A stretch of 13,325 bases of DNA from Magnetococcales bacterium (GTDB lineage: Bacteria; Pseudomonadota; Magnetococcia; Magnetococcales; Magnetaquicoccaceae), in contig JADGCE010000020.1 in the NCBI GenBank assembly GCA_015229095.1, positions 1-13,325 on the forward strand, in the 5' to 3' direction. Within the stretch, counting starts at the first letter, position 1, and each line of letters starts with the position of its first letter. This document shows, piece by piece, positions 5,469-12,870 of the stretch. The notes beneath the pieces were generated by a model. That model saw only the letters and a program-made list of their open reading frames with translations. It was not told where the DNA came from and did no database searches. Made by a program: the position numbers and the translations under genes.

Positions 5469-6846
5469 CCACTGGCCCGCCCTGTTGAACCGTCTCTCCC
5501 AGGCTGTGGGAAGGGAGAGTCTGCTCTCCTCGGCGGCGGAACGGGAGGCCTATGGACGGGATAACACCGGTTGCCGCCATCTCCCCTGGGCGGTGGTGTT
5601 GGCGGAAAATCGCCAGCAGGTGGAGCAGACTCTGCGTCTCTGTCACGAGGCTGCGGTTCCGGTTATCCCCAGAGGAGCGGGCACCGGTAATGTGGGCGGC
5701 GCCCTGGCGGTTCAGGGGGGGGTGGTGCTCTCCCTGCAGCGCATGAACCGCATCGTCGAAATATCGGTGGCGGATCGCTTGGCGGTGGTGGAGCCAGGGG
5801 TGATCCATGCCGACCTGCAAGCCCGCCTGCGGCCCCATGCCCTCTGCTGGCCACCAGACCCCTCCTCCTCCCGCAGTTGCTCCATCGGTGGCAATCTGGC
5901 CATGTGTGCAGGCGGTCCCCATGCGGTCCACTATGGCGTCACCCGTGACTGGGTATTGGGGTTGGAAGCGGTTCTGGCCGACGGTCGCCTGTTCCGCACC
6001 GGGGGACGCACCAGCAAAGGGGTGGTCGGCTATGATATGACCCGCCTGTTGATCGGCTCCGAAGGAACCCTGGCAGTCATTACCCAGGCCACCCTGAAGC
6101 TGGCCCCCAAGCCCGAAGCACGACGGCTGGTGCGTGCCCTCTTTCCCTCTGTTGCCGAAGCCACCCGAGGCGTATGCGCCCTGATGGCAGAGGGAGAACC
6201 GCCTGCTGCAATTGAATTTTTGGATGCATCCGCGCTGGATTTGCTGCGCCAAAGCGGTGCTGTCTCGCTGCCCGCAGAGGGACGGGCCATGCTGCTCCTG
6301 GAAGTCACCGGCAGCCATGCCCATATCCAATCCTTGACCGACGCCACCCTGCAGCGCCTGAGCCGTTTTGCCTGTCTGGAATTGCTCCAGGCCGGGGCAG
6401 AAGAGGCCACGACACTCTGGGCGGCCCGTTATGCCCTCTCCCCCACCCTGAAAAAATTGGCCCCCAGGCGCATCAACGAAGATGTGGTGGTGCCGGTCTC
6501 CCGCCTGCCGGAGTTGATGGAGGGGCTGGCGGAGATTGCCCGAAAATCGCAGATCCCCATCGTCAACTTTGGCCACGCCGGTAATGGCAACATCCACGTC
6601 AACCTGTTGGTCGACCCGGCCAACAGCCCGCAGATGGCCGCCGTCAACCCGACCCTGGAACAGGTGTTTCGACTTGTGTTGGCGTTGGATGGCTCTCTCT
6701 CCGGAGAGCATGGGGTGGGTATTCAAAAACAGGCTTTTCTCCCCTGGGAGGTGGATCCTGTCGCCCTGATGCTGCAACAGCGCATCAAAGCCGCCTTCGA
6801 TCCCCAGGCCATTTTGAACCCGGGAAAAATTTTTCCTGCCCAATAA
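5422..6846 (+). CDS. glcD: FAD-linked oxidase, glycolate oxidase subunit GlcD-like
   Basis: A 474-residue flavoprotein of the FAD_binding_4 / FAD-oxidase_C family that oxidises 2-hydroxy acids such as glycolate or D-lactate. The FAD-binding part shows PRGAGTGNVGGA (83-94), EPGV (124-127), CSIGGNLAMCAGG (153-165) and GSEGTLAVIT (212-221). The substrate half shows NEDVVVPVSRLPE (352-364), NFGHAGNGNIHVN (382-394), GSLSGEHGVG (424-433) and the C-terminal FDPQAILNPGKIF. Length fits GlcD. No glcE or glcF follows, so a stand-alone dehydrogenase, for instance D-lactate-type, is equally possible. The chosen ATG overlaps dolP by 47 nt; GGGAA lies 6 nt before it. The first 16 residues are Pro-rich and not conserved, and an in-frame TTG near 5485 is an alternative. 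An open frame of over 500 codons runs antisense but has no motifs. Confidence 0.88.
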   Translation: MNPSPPWPPPAAPCPDHWPALLNRLSQAVGRESLLSSAAEREAYGRDNTGCRHLPWAVVLAENRQQVEQTLRLCHEAAVPVIPRGAGTGNVGGALAVQGGVVLSLQRMNRIVEISVADRLAVVEPGVIHADLQARLRPHALCWPPDPSSSRSCSIGGNLAMCAGGPHAVHYGVTRDWVLGLEAVLADGRLFRTGGRTSKGVVGYDMTRLLIGSEGTLAVITQATLKLAPKPEARRLVRALFPSVAEATRGVCALMAEGEPPAAIEFLDASALDLLRQSGAVSLPAEGRAMLLLEVTGSHAHIQSLTDATLQRLSRFACLELLQAGAEEATTLWAARYALSPTLKKLAPRRINEDVVVPVSRLPELMEGLAEIARKSQIPIVNFGHAGNGNIHVNLLVDPANSPQMAAVNPTLEQVFRLVLALDGSLSGEHGVGIQKQAFLPWEVDPVALMLQQRIKAAFDPQAILNPGKIFPAQ

Positions 6847-6911
6847 GGGGCTGAAAAACACAAACAGATGACACCCACACAAAGATGCAGGTCGGCCACC
6901 CCTTTTGACGT

Positions 6912-6940
6912 TTGACAAACAGGCTTCTTTCCCGCATAAT
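6912..6940 (+). promoter_or_regulatory. Near-consensus sigma70 promoter of dksA
   Basis: TTGACA (6912-6917), a 17-nt spacer and CATAAT (6935-6940) form an almost perfect sigma70 promoter in the 151-bp gap after glcD. It predicts a start near 6947 and a leader of about 50 nt. dksA is therefore likely transcribed independently of the upstream genes. Confidence 0.75.
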
Positions 6941-6997
6941 GCCCTTTTTTCGGGGTTTCTTCGGAACGTGTTGGCCAGGATTGTACAAGGGGGTAAA

Positions 6998-7450
6998 ATG
7001 AGCAAAATCGCTGACATAAAACTGCCAGAGGGATACGCACCCTCCGAAGAAGAGGAGTATATGTCTCCCCTGCAACGCGCCTTTTTCTACCGCCTGCTTG
7101 TGGAATGGCGGCAGCAACTGGTGGAGGATGCCGACAAAACGTTGGCCGCCATGACGGAAGAAAAAGCCATCTTTGCTGACCCGACCGACCGGGCCGCATT
7201 GGAGACCGATCGCAACTTTGAACTGCGCACCCGTGACCGGGAAAGAAAGCTGATCTCTAAAATCGACCGCACCCTCGCCGTCATCGAGGAGAATGAGTAT
7301 GGTTTCTGCGACGAGTGCGGCGTGGAGATCGGCCTGAAACGGTTGGAGGCCCGCCCGGTCACCGATCAGTGCATCGGCTGCAAAACCAGAGCCGAACGAC
7401 GGGAAAAGATCAATCTCTCCGAAGAAGAGGAGATCATGGAGGAGCCATAG
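6998..7450 (+). CDS. dksA: RNA polymerase-binding transcription factor DksA
   Basis: A 150-residue protein that inserts a coiled coil into the RNA polymerase secondary channel and, with ppGpp, adjusts transcription of rRNA and amino-acid genes. The zinc finger has four cysteines (C104, C107, C125, C128) in the context FCDECGVEIGLKRLEARP and CIGCKT, nearly as in E. coli. The coiled-coil tip DPTDRA keeps the functional D61, D64 and A66. Length matches the family. The ATG at 6998 is preceded by AAGGGGG with 4-nt spacing; the open frame extends 31 codons further upstream, but that part contains the promoter and is leader. The C-terminus is very acidic (SEEEEIMEEP). It converges on thiE with 59 bp between them and no clear terminator. 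Confidence 0.96.
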   Translation: MSKIADIKLPEGYAPSEEEEYMSPLQRAFFYRLLVEWRQQLVEDADKTLAAMTEEKAIFADPTDRAALETDRNFELRTRDRERKLISKIDRTLAVIEENEYGFCDECGVEIGLKRLEARPVTDQCIGCKTRAERREKINLSEEEEIMEEP

Positions 7451-7509
7451 CGACTGCGCCCCTCCCGTCCGTGGCAAGCCCAAGGCAAAGGGGGTGACTC
7501 ATGCCCGCC

Positions 7510-8226
7510 CTACCCCGTCGGACTCTCCCCTGGTTTCCATTGCTTGACCGCCTCCCGCAGGCGGTGTGCCCACGCATCCCACCCTTCCACCCGCTGCCAC
7601 AGGCCGCTGATCATCGCTGCCGCTGCCGCTCCACTGGCAGCAATCTGCTCCAGATGGGCCACTTGAATGCCGCCAATCGCCACCACCGGTTTGACGGCAA
7701 GACGGCAAACCTCTGCCAGAGAGGCCATGCCCCGCGCCGCCTGCGCATCCGGCTTGCTGTGGGTGGCAAACAGGGGGCCATAACCGATATAATCCACCGC
7801 CATCCGGTTGGCCTCCTGAACTTCTGCCAGGGTGTGCGTTGACAGGCCGACCATCCTTTCTGGTCCCAGGAGCAAACGACATCTCGCCACGGGCATATCC
7901 TCCTGCCCCACATGCACGCCATCCGCCGCCAGGGTCAGCGCCAACTCCACATGATCATTCACGATAATGGCCACTCCGGGAGCGTGCCGCCGCAAGGCCT
8001 CCACCCATACCGACACAAAAGAGGCGCAACGGAGCCCCTCCCCCTTGCAGCGCAACTGCACACTCGCAACAGAGGCTTCGCCCAAACAACGGGCAATACG
8101 GAAAACAGGGGAATCCTGCCCGGCATGAAAACGCCGCATATCGGCGGACGAAATCAGCTCCAGACGATCCAGACAATCGGCATCCAGGATGGGCAGCAAA
8201 CCGCGAACGCCAACCATGCCCCTCAC
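7510..8226 (-). CDS. thiE: Thiamine phosphate synthase ThiE
   Basis: A 238-residue TIM-barrel enzyme joining the thiazole phosphate and HMP-diphosphate moieties into thiamine phosphate. Motifs in order: VQLRCK (56-61, diphosphate binding), IVNDHVELALTLAADGVHVGQEDMP (88-112 region), GLSTHT (127-132), DYIGYGPLFATHSK (145-158), PVVAIGGI (180-187) and a C-terminal GAAAAAMISGLW. The start is GTG 8226, which overlaps the TGA of the PilZ gene in GTGA; ATG at 8217, with GAGGGG just before it, is a possible alternative. The N-terminal first strand is less canonical than the rest. It is the last gene of the cysQ-adenosine kinase-pilZ-thiE set; no other thiamine gene is in view and no riboswitch was recognised upstream. 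Confidence 0.92.
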   Translation of the reverse strand: MRGMVGVRGLLPILDADCLDRLELISSADMRRFHAGQDSPVFRIARCLGEASVASVQLRCKGEGLRCASFVSVWVEALRRHAPGVAIIVNDHVELALTLAADGVHVGQEDMPVARCRLLLGPERMVGLSTHTLAEVQEANRMAVDYIGYGPLFATHSKPDAQAARGMASLAEVCRLAVKPVVAIGGIQVAHLEQIAASGAAAAAMISGLWQRVEGWDAWAHRLREAVKQWKPGESPTG

Positions 8227-8600
8227 AGGGAAGCAAAAAATTCTTTGTCGATGGTCTCCGAATCCCCCATATTGAGGGAGACGAGACGGCGGAGATGGCC
8301 GAAGCTGTCCACATCCATGCCTTGAAATTGCACAGCGGCTCCCCGCTGCAAATGGGAGTGGACCACGACGCCCGAAAGATGCACTTCAACATCGCCCAAC
8401 AGCAGGACGCCGGTGAGCACCTCCCCCTGAGCCGGCAGTGGTTCACTCCAAAACAGCATGCCTTTCAAGCTGATATCGTCAAAGGCACCGGCATATTCGG
8501 AACCATCCTCCCCCCAAAGAGTGATCTGGTGCCGAAAATCGACCCGCGAAAACTGGCGACGCTCCGGGGTCTGAAGTGCTTCTTGGGGTGTGGTTGTCAT
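8223..8600 (-). CDS. PilZ domain protein, predicted c-di-GMP receptor
   Basis: A 125-residue single-domain PilZ protein. The c-di-GMP binding signature is intact: RRQFSR (14-19, providing RxxxR) and DISLKG (42-47, the DxSxxG motif). A beta-rich core follows (VLTGVLLLGDVEVHLSGVVVHS). PilZ domains bind cyclic di-GMP and act on motility, secretion or surface polysaccharide through protein contacts; no output domain is fused here, so it would work through a partner. Its ATG overlaps the stop of the upstream adenosine kinase gene in ATGA, and its TGA overlaps the GTG of thiE, so it is translationally coupled on both sides. The context does not reveal its target. Confidence 0.9.
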   Translation of the reverse strand: MTTTPQEALQTPERRQFSRVDFRHQITLWGEDGSEYAGAFDDISLKGMLFWSEPLPAQGEVLTGVLLLGDVEVHLSGVVVHSHLQRGAAVQFQGMDVDSFGHLRRLVSLNMGDSETIDKEFFASL

Positions 8601-9595
8601 TGAACGTGCTCCTGAAGGTCCAACACAGTACGTGCCTGGCCCGCCTTGAGACGGGCTCCTGATTGCGTCACCAAGAGAGAAGCGGCATGGCAGGCCAACC
8701 GACCCGCCTTGGCAAGGGAATAACCATGGGTCATACCGAACAGAAGAGCGGCCGCAAAGAGATCCCCCGCCCCATTGCTGTCCAACGGCTGCACGGGCAA
8801 ACCCGGCACATCCATCCAGCGTTCGCCGTCATAAAGCGTCGCCCCCTGCGCACCCAAGGTCAAGCCAACTCTTCGGGCAATGGTGCTCAGCCCCTGTTTG
8901 GCCTGCGCCAGGGTTTGGCTGCCGGTATAGGCCATGGCTTCGCTTTCGTTGCAAAAGAGCAGATCCACCCCATCACCGATAATGGCATCCAAACCCGCAC
9001 GAAAATAGGTGACCATGCTGGTGTCCGAAAAGGTCAGGGCCGTTTTCACCCCCTGTTGCCGCGCCAGACGGGCGGCCTCCACCGTGGCTGCCCGTCCCGA
9101 TGGGGAGGAGACCAAATAACCTTCGATGTAAAGATATTCCGCCTGACCCAGAATATCCGGGGAGATCTGCTCTGTGGAAAATTGTTCGGAGATACCCAGA
9201 TGGGTACACATGGTTCTCTCCGCATCCGGCGTGATAAAGACCAGACAACGACCGGTGGTGCCGGGGGAACGGGCAAGGTGAAGGCTGTTATCCACCCCAT
9301 GCAAGCGCATATCCTGGGCGAAAAAAGCACCCGCTTCATCCTCTGCCACCTTGCAGGCGTGAAAACCCCGACCACCAAACTGGGCCAAGCCAATCAGCGT
9401 GTTGGCGGAAGAGCCCCCACAGGAGCGGTGCTGCGGCAAGCCGGCCACCTGCTGCAGCAACCGGTTCTGATAGGCCTCATCCACCAGGGACATGCTGCCT
9501 TTCTGCAACCCCGCCTGGGTCAAAAAAGCGTCCGGCACATGCAACTCCACATCCACAAGGGCGTGGCCAATACCATAAACATCATAGTGGGTCAT
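8597..9595 (-). CDS. PfkB-family carbohydrate kinase, adenosine kinase type
   Basis: A 332-residue ribokinase-fold enzyme, most like the adenosine kinases of this family, which turn adenosine and ATP into AMP and ADP. CGGSSANT (59-66) forms the substrate-side motif and DSNGAGDLFAAA (272-283) the anion hole with the catalytic Asp278. NESEA (216-220) is the usual conserved nucleotide-side segment. The N-terminus YDVYGIGHALVDVE is typical of adenosine kinase-like members; substrate specificity (adenosine versus inosine, ribose or another sugar) cannot be proved from sequence. ATG 9595 has AGGA about 10 nt upstream. It lies 45 nt downstream of cysQ and its stop overlaps the PilZ start. Together with CysQ, which releases AMP from pAp, an adenylate-salvage link is plausible. 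Confidence 0.85.
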   Translation of the reverse strand: MTHYDVYGIGHALVDVELHVPDAFLTQAGLQKGSMSLVDEAYQNRLLQQVAGLPQHRSCGGSSANTLIGLAQFGGRGFHACKVAEDEAGAFFAQDMRLHGVDNSLHLARSPGTTGRCLVFITPDAERTMCTHLGISEQFSTEQISPDILGQAEYLYIEGYLVSSPSGRAATVEAARLARQQGVKTALTFSDTSMVTYFRAGLDAIIGDGVDLLFCNESEAMAYTGSQTLAQAKQGLSTIARRVGLTLGAQGATLYDGERWMDVPGLPVQPLDSNGAGDLFAAALLFGMTHGYSLAKAGRLACHAASLLVTQSGARLKAGQARTVLDLQEHVQ

Positions 9596-9640
9596 GCGTT
9601 GGTTTCCTGTCGCAAAGGGAAAAAAAACGACCGTCTGCCA

Positions 9641-10492
9641 TCATGCCACCGCCTGACGATCGGGTGAAAGAGGGGTCTGTTCGAGAGAGAGCAACAGAGG
9701 CTCATGCAGGGGCCCATTACTGGCCAGGACAGAGAGCACTTTGGGATCTTTTTGGTTGAACAGGCACGGTTGGCCCTCTTTGTGGCTCACCCGACCACCC
9801 GCCTCCTGCAGCAACAGGGTGCCCGCGCAATAATCCCATTCATTTTTAGGGGTTAAGGTAAACGTCAAATCATAGCGTCCCGATGCCACCAAGGCCAGCT
9901 TGTAGGCGATGGAGCCCATGGGGGTGATGTGCAATGCCTGGGCAAACGAGCGCCATTCCCCTCGTTTGGTTTCGGAACGGCTGGCCAAACAGCGGGCACC
10001 CTGCAAAGAGGCATTCCGCGAGGTCTGCAACCGTTGACCATTGCAAAAAGCCCCTCCCCCTCGAACGGCCGAAAAAAGCTCCCGGGTGGCGGGATTGAAG
10101 ATACAGGCAGCCACGGGAGACCCCCTCTCCACCAGGCCGATGGAGACGGCAAACTGCGGCAAACCGCTGATGAATTCCTTGGTGCCATCCATGGGGTCGA
10201 CGATCCAGACCCGTTGCCGTTCCATGCGTGCAACCGGATCATCCGTACCCTCTTCGGAGAGCCAGCCATAGTCCGGGCGGTTGCCCAACAATGTTTGCCG
10301 CAGACACTGATCCGCTGCCAGGTCTGCCTGGGTCAGGGGATTGTTGTGCCCCTTGTCCATCAGACGCAGATGGGCAGAAAGAGGCTCCCCAAGCTGAAAA
10401 TGCCGCATGATGGCCGCACCGGCCAACCGGGCCGCCTCCTCCATGAGGAGAAGGTCAGAATAAGGGTCAAACATGATACGCCGTGCCGCCAT
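9641..10492 (-). CDS. cysQ: 3'(2'),5'-bisphosphate nucleotidase CysQ (inositol monophosphatase family)
   Basis: A 283-residue metal-dependent phosphatase that removes the 3'-phosphate from pAp (or PAPS), protecting the cell during sulfate assimilation and sulfotransfer. The family metal site is complete: TQAD (54-57), SEEGTDD (79-85), WIVDPMDGTKEFISG (96-110) with the DPxDGTxxF box, and NEWDYCAG (217-224). GTKEF and the NEWD box favour CysQ over inositol-1-phosphatase (SuhB). ATG 10492 has a poorly spaced AAGG; ATG 10474 (residue 7) is a realistic alternative. It is first in the minus-strand gene set, divergent from the radical SAM gene with a 99-bp gap; only a weak promoter-like pair is seen there. 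Confidence 0.9.
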   Translation of the reverse strand: MAARRIMFDPYSDLLLMEEAARLAGAAIMRHFQLGEPLSAHLRLMDKGHNNPLTQADLAADQCLRQTLLGNRPDYGWLSEEGTDDPVARMERQRVWIVDPMDGTKEFISGLPQFAVSIGLVERGSPVAACIFNPATRELFSAVRGGGAFCNGQRLQTSRNASLQGARCLASRSETKRGEWRSFAQALHITPMGSIAYKLALVASGRYDLTFTLTPKNEWDYCAGTLLLQEAGGRVSHKEGQPCLFNQKDPKVLSVLASNGPLHEPLLLSLEQTPLSPDRQAVA

Positions 10493-10591
10493 GCCTTGTC
10501 GGAAGTGTATGCCCGGTGCACACTGTACAATGAAAGAATTGGTTTGGTCCAGTCTTGCTGCTCTTGTTCAGAAACCGGGAATCCATTTTTG

Positions 10592-12109
10592 ATGGCTGAT
10601 ATTCTTCTCTCCACCCTCAATGCCCGTTATCGTCACACAGCCTTTGCCCTGCGCTATCTGCTGGCCAATCTGGCCGAACTGCGCCCCCGTGCCCTGTTGT
10701 TGGAATTTGAGTGCAGCGATCTTCCCGAAGAGGTGGCGGAGCGCATACTCCAGCATGCCCCCCGCATTGTGGCCCTGAGCATCTATCTGTGGAATGTGGA
10801 GGGTTGCACCCGTCTGGTGCGGCTGTTGAAGCGGTTGCGCCCGGAGCTGGTCGTGGTGTTGGGGGGACCGGAAGTCTCCTTTGAAACCGAGCAACAGGTC
10901 ATTGTCCAGGAAGCAGACTATGTGATTTGCGGCGAAGGGGAACAGCTCTTTTACGCACTCTGCCGGGCTCTGTTGGCCGGGCAACGACCGGTGGAAAAGA
11001 TCCAGCAGGCCCCCCCCCTGGATCTCTCCCAGATCGTCCTGCCCTATGATGCCTATCTTCCCCAGGATCTGAGCCACCGGTTGCTCTATGTGGAACGCTC
11101 CCGTGGCTGCTCATACCGGTGCAGTTTTTGCCTTTCTGCCCTGGATGAGACGGTACGCCTGTTTCCCCTTGGCCCGTTCCTGCAGGCCATGCAAACCTTG
11201 CTGGAGCGGGGCGCACGGCAGTTTAAATTTGTGGACCGCACTTTCAATCTGCATACGGGCGACTGCATCCAGGTGCTGGAATTTTTTCTGCGCCATATCT
11301 CTCTGGGGCTGTTTTTGCACTTTGAATGGGTGCCCGACCGTCTGCCTGAAGCCCTGAAGGGGGTGATACGGCAATTTCCACCCGGCACCCTGCAATTTGA
11401 GATCGGCATTCAATCCCTGGATCCGGCGGTGCAAGCCCGCATTCATCGACGGCAAAATCGGGAAAAGAGCATGGAAAATGTGCGTTGGATTGTGCAGCAT
11501 ACCAGCGTTCACGTCCACGCCGACCTGATCGTCGGCCTGCCGGGAGAAGATTTGGCCAGCTTTGCCGCCGGTTTTGATCAGTTGGTCGCCGTCCACCCCC
11601 ACGAGATTCAGATTGGCATCCTGAAACGTCTGCGGGGCGCGCCCATCCAGGCCGACACCCAGGCCTTCGGCATGATCTACAACCCGGACCCCCCCTACGA
11701 TCTGCTCTGCAACGATCGGCTGGATTTTGCCACCCTGCGCCGTTTGAAACGGTTGGCCCGCTATTGGGATCTGTTCGGCAATTCCGGTCGGTTTCCCCAT
11801 GTGAGAGGCATCCTTTGCACACAACCGGAGCCGTTTTACGCCTTTCTTGCCCTGAGCGACTGGCTGTTTGCCCAGATTGGCCGTACCCATGAAATCGCCC
11901 TGCGGCACCAATTCGACTGGCTGTATCGGGGTTTGACAGAGGGCCTGGGATGGGATCAGGAGATGGTATTGACCGCCCTGAGCCAGGATTTCAACCGGGG
12001 CGCACTCCGAGAACCCCCCGACTGTTTGCGGGCACAATCCCCGCCCAAATCCCTCCAAACAACCCGGACAAAACAGGCGACACCCGCCCGTCAATCGCGC
12101 CATCAATGA
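10592..12109 (+). CDS. B12-binding-domain radical SAM protein (DUF4080 type)
   Basis: A 505-residue protein with an N-terminal cobalamin-binding-type Rossmann domain (about 1-135, with IVALSIYLWN, VVLGGPEVSFE and VICGEGE) and a radical SAM domain. The 4Fe-4S cysteines are C173, C177 and C180 in RGCSYRCSFC, the CxxxCxxC motif. FEIGIQSLDP and DLIVGLPGED are later radical SAM strands. The C-terminal region resembles the DUF4080 tail of such proteins. These enzymes cleave SAM to a 5'-deoxyadenosyl radical; many members methylate or rearrange unreactive carbons, but the substrate here is unknown. The N-terminal domain lacks an obvious DxHxxG cobalamin ligand motif, so B12 binding may be base-off or absent. 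ATG 10592 is used; the upstream frame runs antisense to cysQ. GGGA is about 11 nt away, so the start could be slightly different. The last 35 residues are low-complexity (Pro, Gln, Arg, Thr). Confidence 0.88.
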   Translation: MADILLSTLNARYRHTAFALRYLLANLAELRPRALLLEFECSDLPEEVAERILQHAPRIVALSIYLWNVEGCTRLVRLLKRLRPELVVVLGGPEVSFETEQQVIVQEADYVICGEGEQLFYALCRALLAGQRPVEKIQQAPPLDLSQIVLPYDAYLPQDLSHRLLYVERSRGCSYRCSFCLSALDETVRLFPLGPFLQAMQTLLERGARQFKFVDRTFNLHTGDCIQVLEFFLRHISLGLFLHFEWVPDRLPEALKGVIRQFPPGTLQFEIGIQSLDPAVQARIHRRQNREKSMENVRWIVQHTSVHVHADLIVGLPGEDLASFAAGFDQLVAVHPHEIQIGILKRLRGAPIQADTQAFGMIYNPDPPYDLLCNDRLDFATLRRLKRLARYWDLFGNSGRFPHVRGILCTQPEPFYAFLALSDWLFAQIGRTHEIALRHQFDWLYRGLTEGLGWDQEMVLTALSQDFNRGALREPPDCLRAQSPPKSLQTTRTKQATPARQSRHQ

Positions 12110-12113
12110 TCCG

Positions 12114-12635
12114 TCAATCGCTGACACCCAGGGCGCGATTGAATTTGGTGGAAAGATTTTGATGGGCAACGAGTGCCGCCAGTTCAACGATGGTATCGTC
12201 GTCATAATGCTGCCGCAGTCCCGCCAGCAGCTCCGCCTCTATCCTGCCACCTGTGTGGGTAATGGCCTCTGCAAAAGCCAGTGCAGCCCGCTCGGCGGCA
12301 TCATACAACGGCGAATGCGCCCAATCGGCCAACGCCGACAGTTTCTCGGTGCTGACACCCAGAGCCAATGCCTTGCTGCCGTTCAGATCGATGCAGAAGG
12401 CGCACAGGTCGATCTGGGAGACACGGGTACGGAGCAGGGCGCGCAGCGTGGCGGGCAGCGGCGTCCTGCCGTGATCGAGGCAGCGCAGCATCCAGAGAAA
12501 CCCCAAAAATCCCCCTGGCAACCGGCCCCACAGACGCACTGCCGTGGAGAGGCTCCCCGTCTTGCGGCGCAGCAAAAACAGCAACGGGCGGATATACCAC
12601 ACATAGGGGTACCCGCCGGAATCGATCCTGTTCAC
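12114..12635 (-). CDS. Carboxymuconolactone decarboxylase / AhpD-like protein
   Basis: A protein of about 173 residues of the CMD/AhpD-like fold, often annotated as peroxidase-related. CAFCIDLN carries a CxxC pair (C78, C81) where AhpD has CxxCxxxH; here Asn85 replaces the His, and the upstream Glu of the AhpD proton relay is not evident, so alkylhydroperoxidase activity is uncertain. The helix ending NLSTKFNRALGV is characteristic of the family's C-terminus. Start choice is open: GTG 12635 begins just before the conserved part; TTG 12641 has the best-placed GGGAGG; ATG 12674 and GTG 12719 (GGGGAG 8 nt upstream) would add an unconserved N-terminus, giving up to 201 residues. The gene converges on the radical SAM gene with 4 bp between the stops. 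Confidence 0.8.
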   Translation of the reverse strand: MNRIDSGGYPYVWYIRPLLFLLRRKTGSLSTAVRLWGRLPGGFLGFLWMLRCLDHGRTPLPATLRALLRTRVSQIDLCAFCIDLNGSKALALGVSTEKLSALADWAHSPLYDAAERAALAFAEAITHTGGRIEAELLAGLRQHYDDDTIVELAALVAHQNLSTKFNRALGVSD

Positions 12636-12783
12636 AACCAATTTTTCCTCCCGCCAATGCACAAACCCGCCCATATGCGCACACACGCTTGCGCCTGGCA
12701 GGCAGAATCCAACCGACACCGGCCAAGCTCCCCGGTCACGCCAACACCCCGCCTGTTGCTGGAGGCAAAACGGTCAGGGAGGT

Positions 12784-12831
12784 CCAGGAGAGGATTATCC
12801 CCTCCTGGTGGGGTGCGGGGCGAAGCCCCGC
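12784..12831. repeat. Paired hairpins, probable dispersed intergenic palindromic element
   Basis: CCAGGAGAGG (12784-12793) pairs with CCCCTCCTGG (12799-12808) with one mismatch and a 5-nt loop. Six bases later GCGGGGC (12815-12821) pairs perfectly with GCCCCGC (12825-12831) around GAA. No T-run follows on either strand. The 12636-12870 gap otherwise contains only possible start codons and ribosome binding sites of the CMD gene. The first hairpin resembles 986-1011. The compact two-hairpin layout suggests a REP-like element, possibly also acting at the RNA 3' end. Confidence 0.5.
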
Positions 12832-12870
12832 CACTCATTACAGGGCCTCGCCTTTGAGCGTCAACACATC

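Noticed and set aside
5341..7017. Minus-strand open frame of 558 codons
   Set aside because: It is antisense to glcD, whose FAD and C-terminal motifs are unmistakable; the minus frame is His/Gly/Gln-rich shadow sequence.
9929..10591. N-terminal extension of the radical SAM frame
   Set aside because: It is antisense to cysQ, and the B12-type domain begins right at ATG 10592.
11111..12205. Minus-strand open frame of 364 codons
   Set aside because: It lies opposite the radical SAM gene with its CxxxCxxC motif and shows no recognisable domain.
12159..12857. Plus-strand open frame of 232 codons
   Set aside because: It is antisense to the CMD gene and runs through the palindromic element, where it encodes repeat-like sequence rather than a domain.
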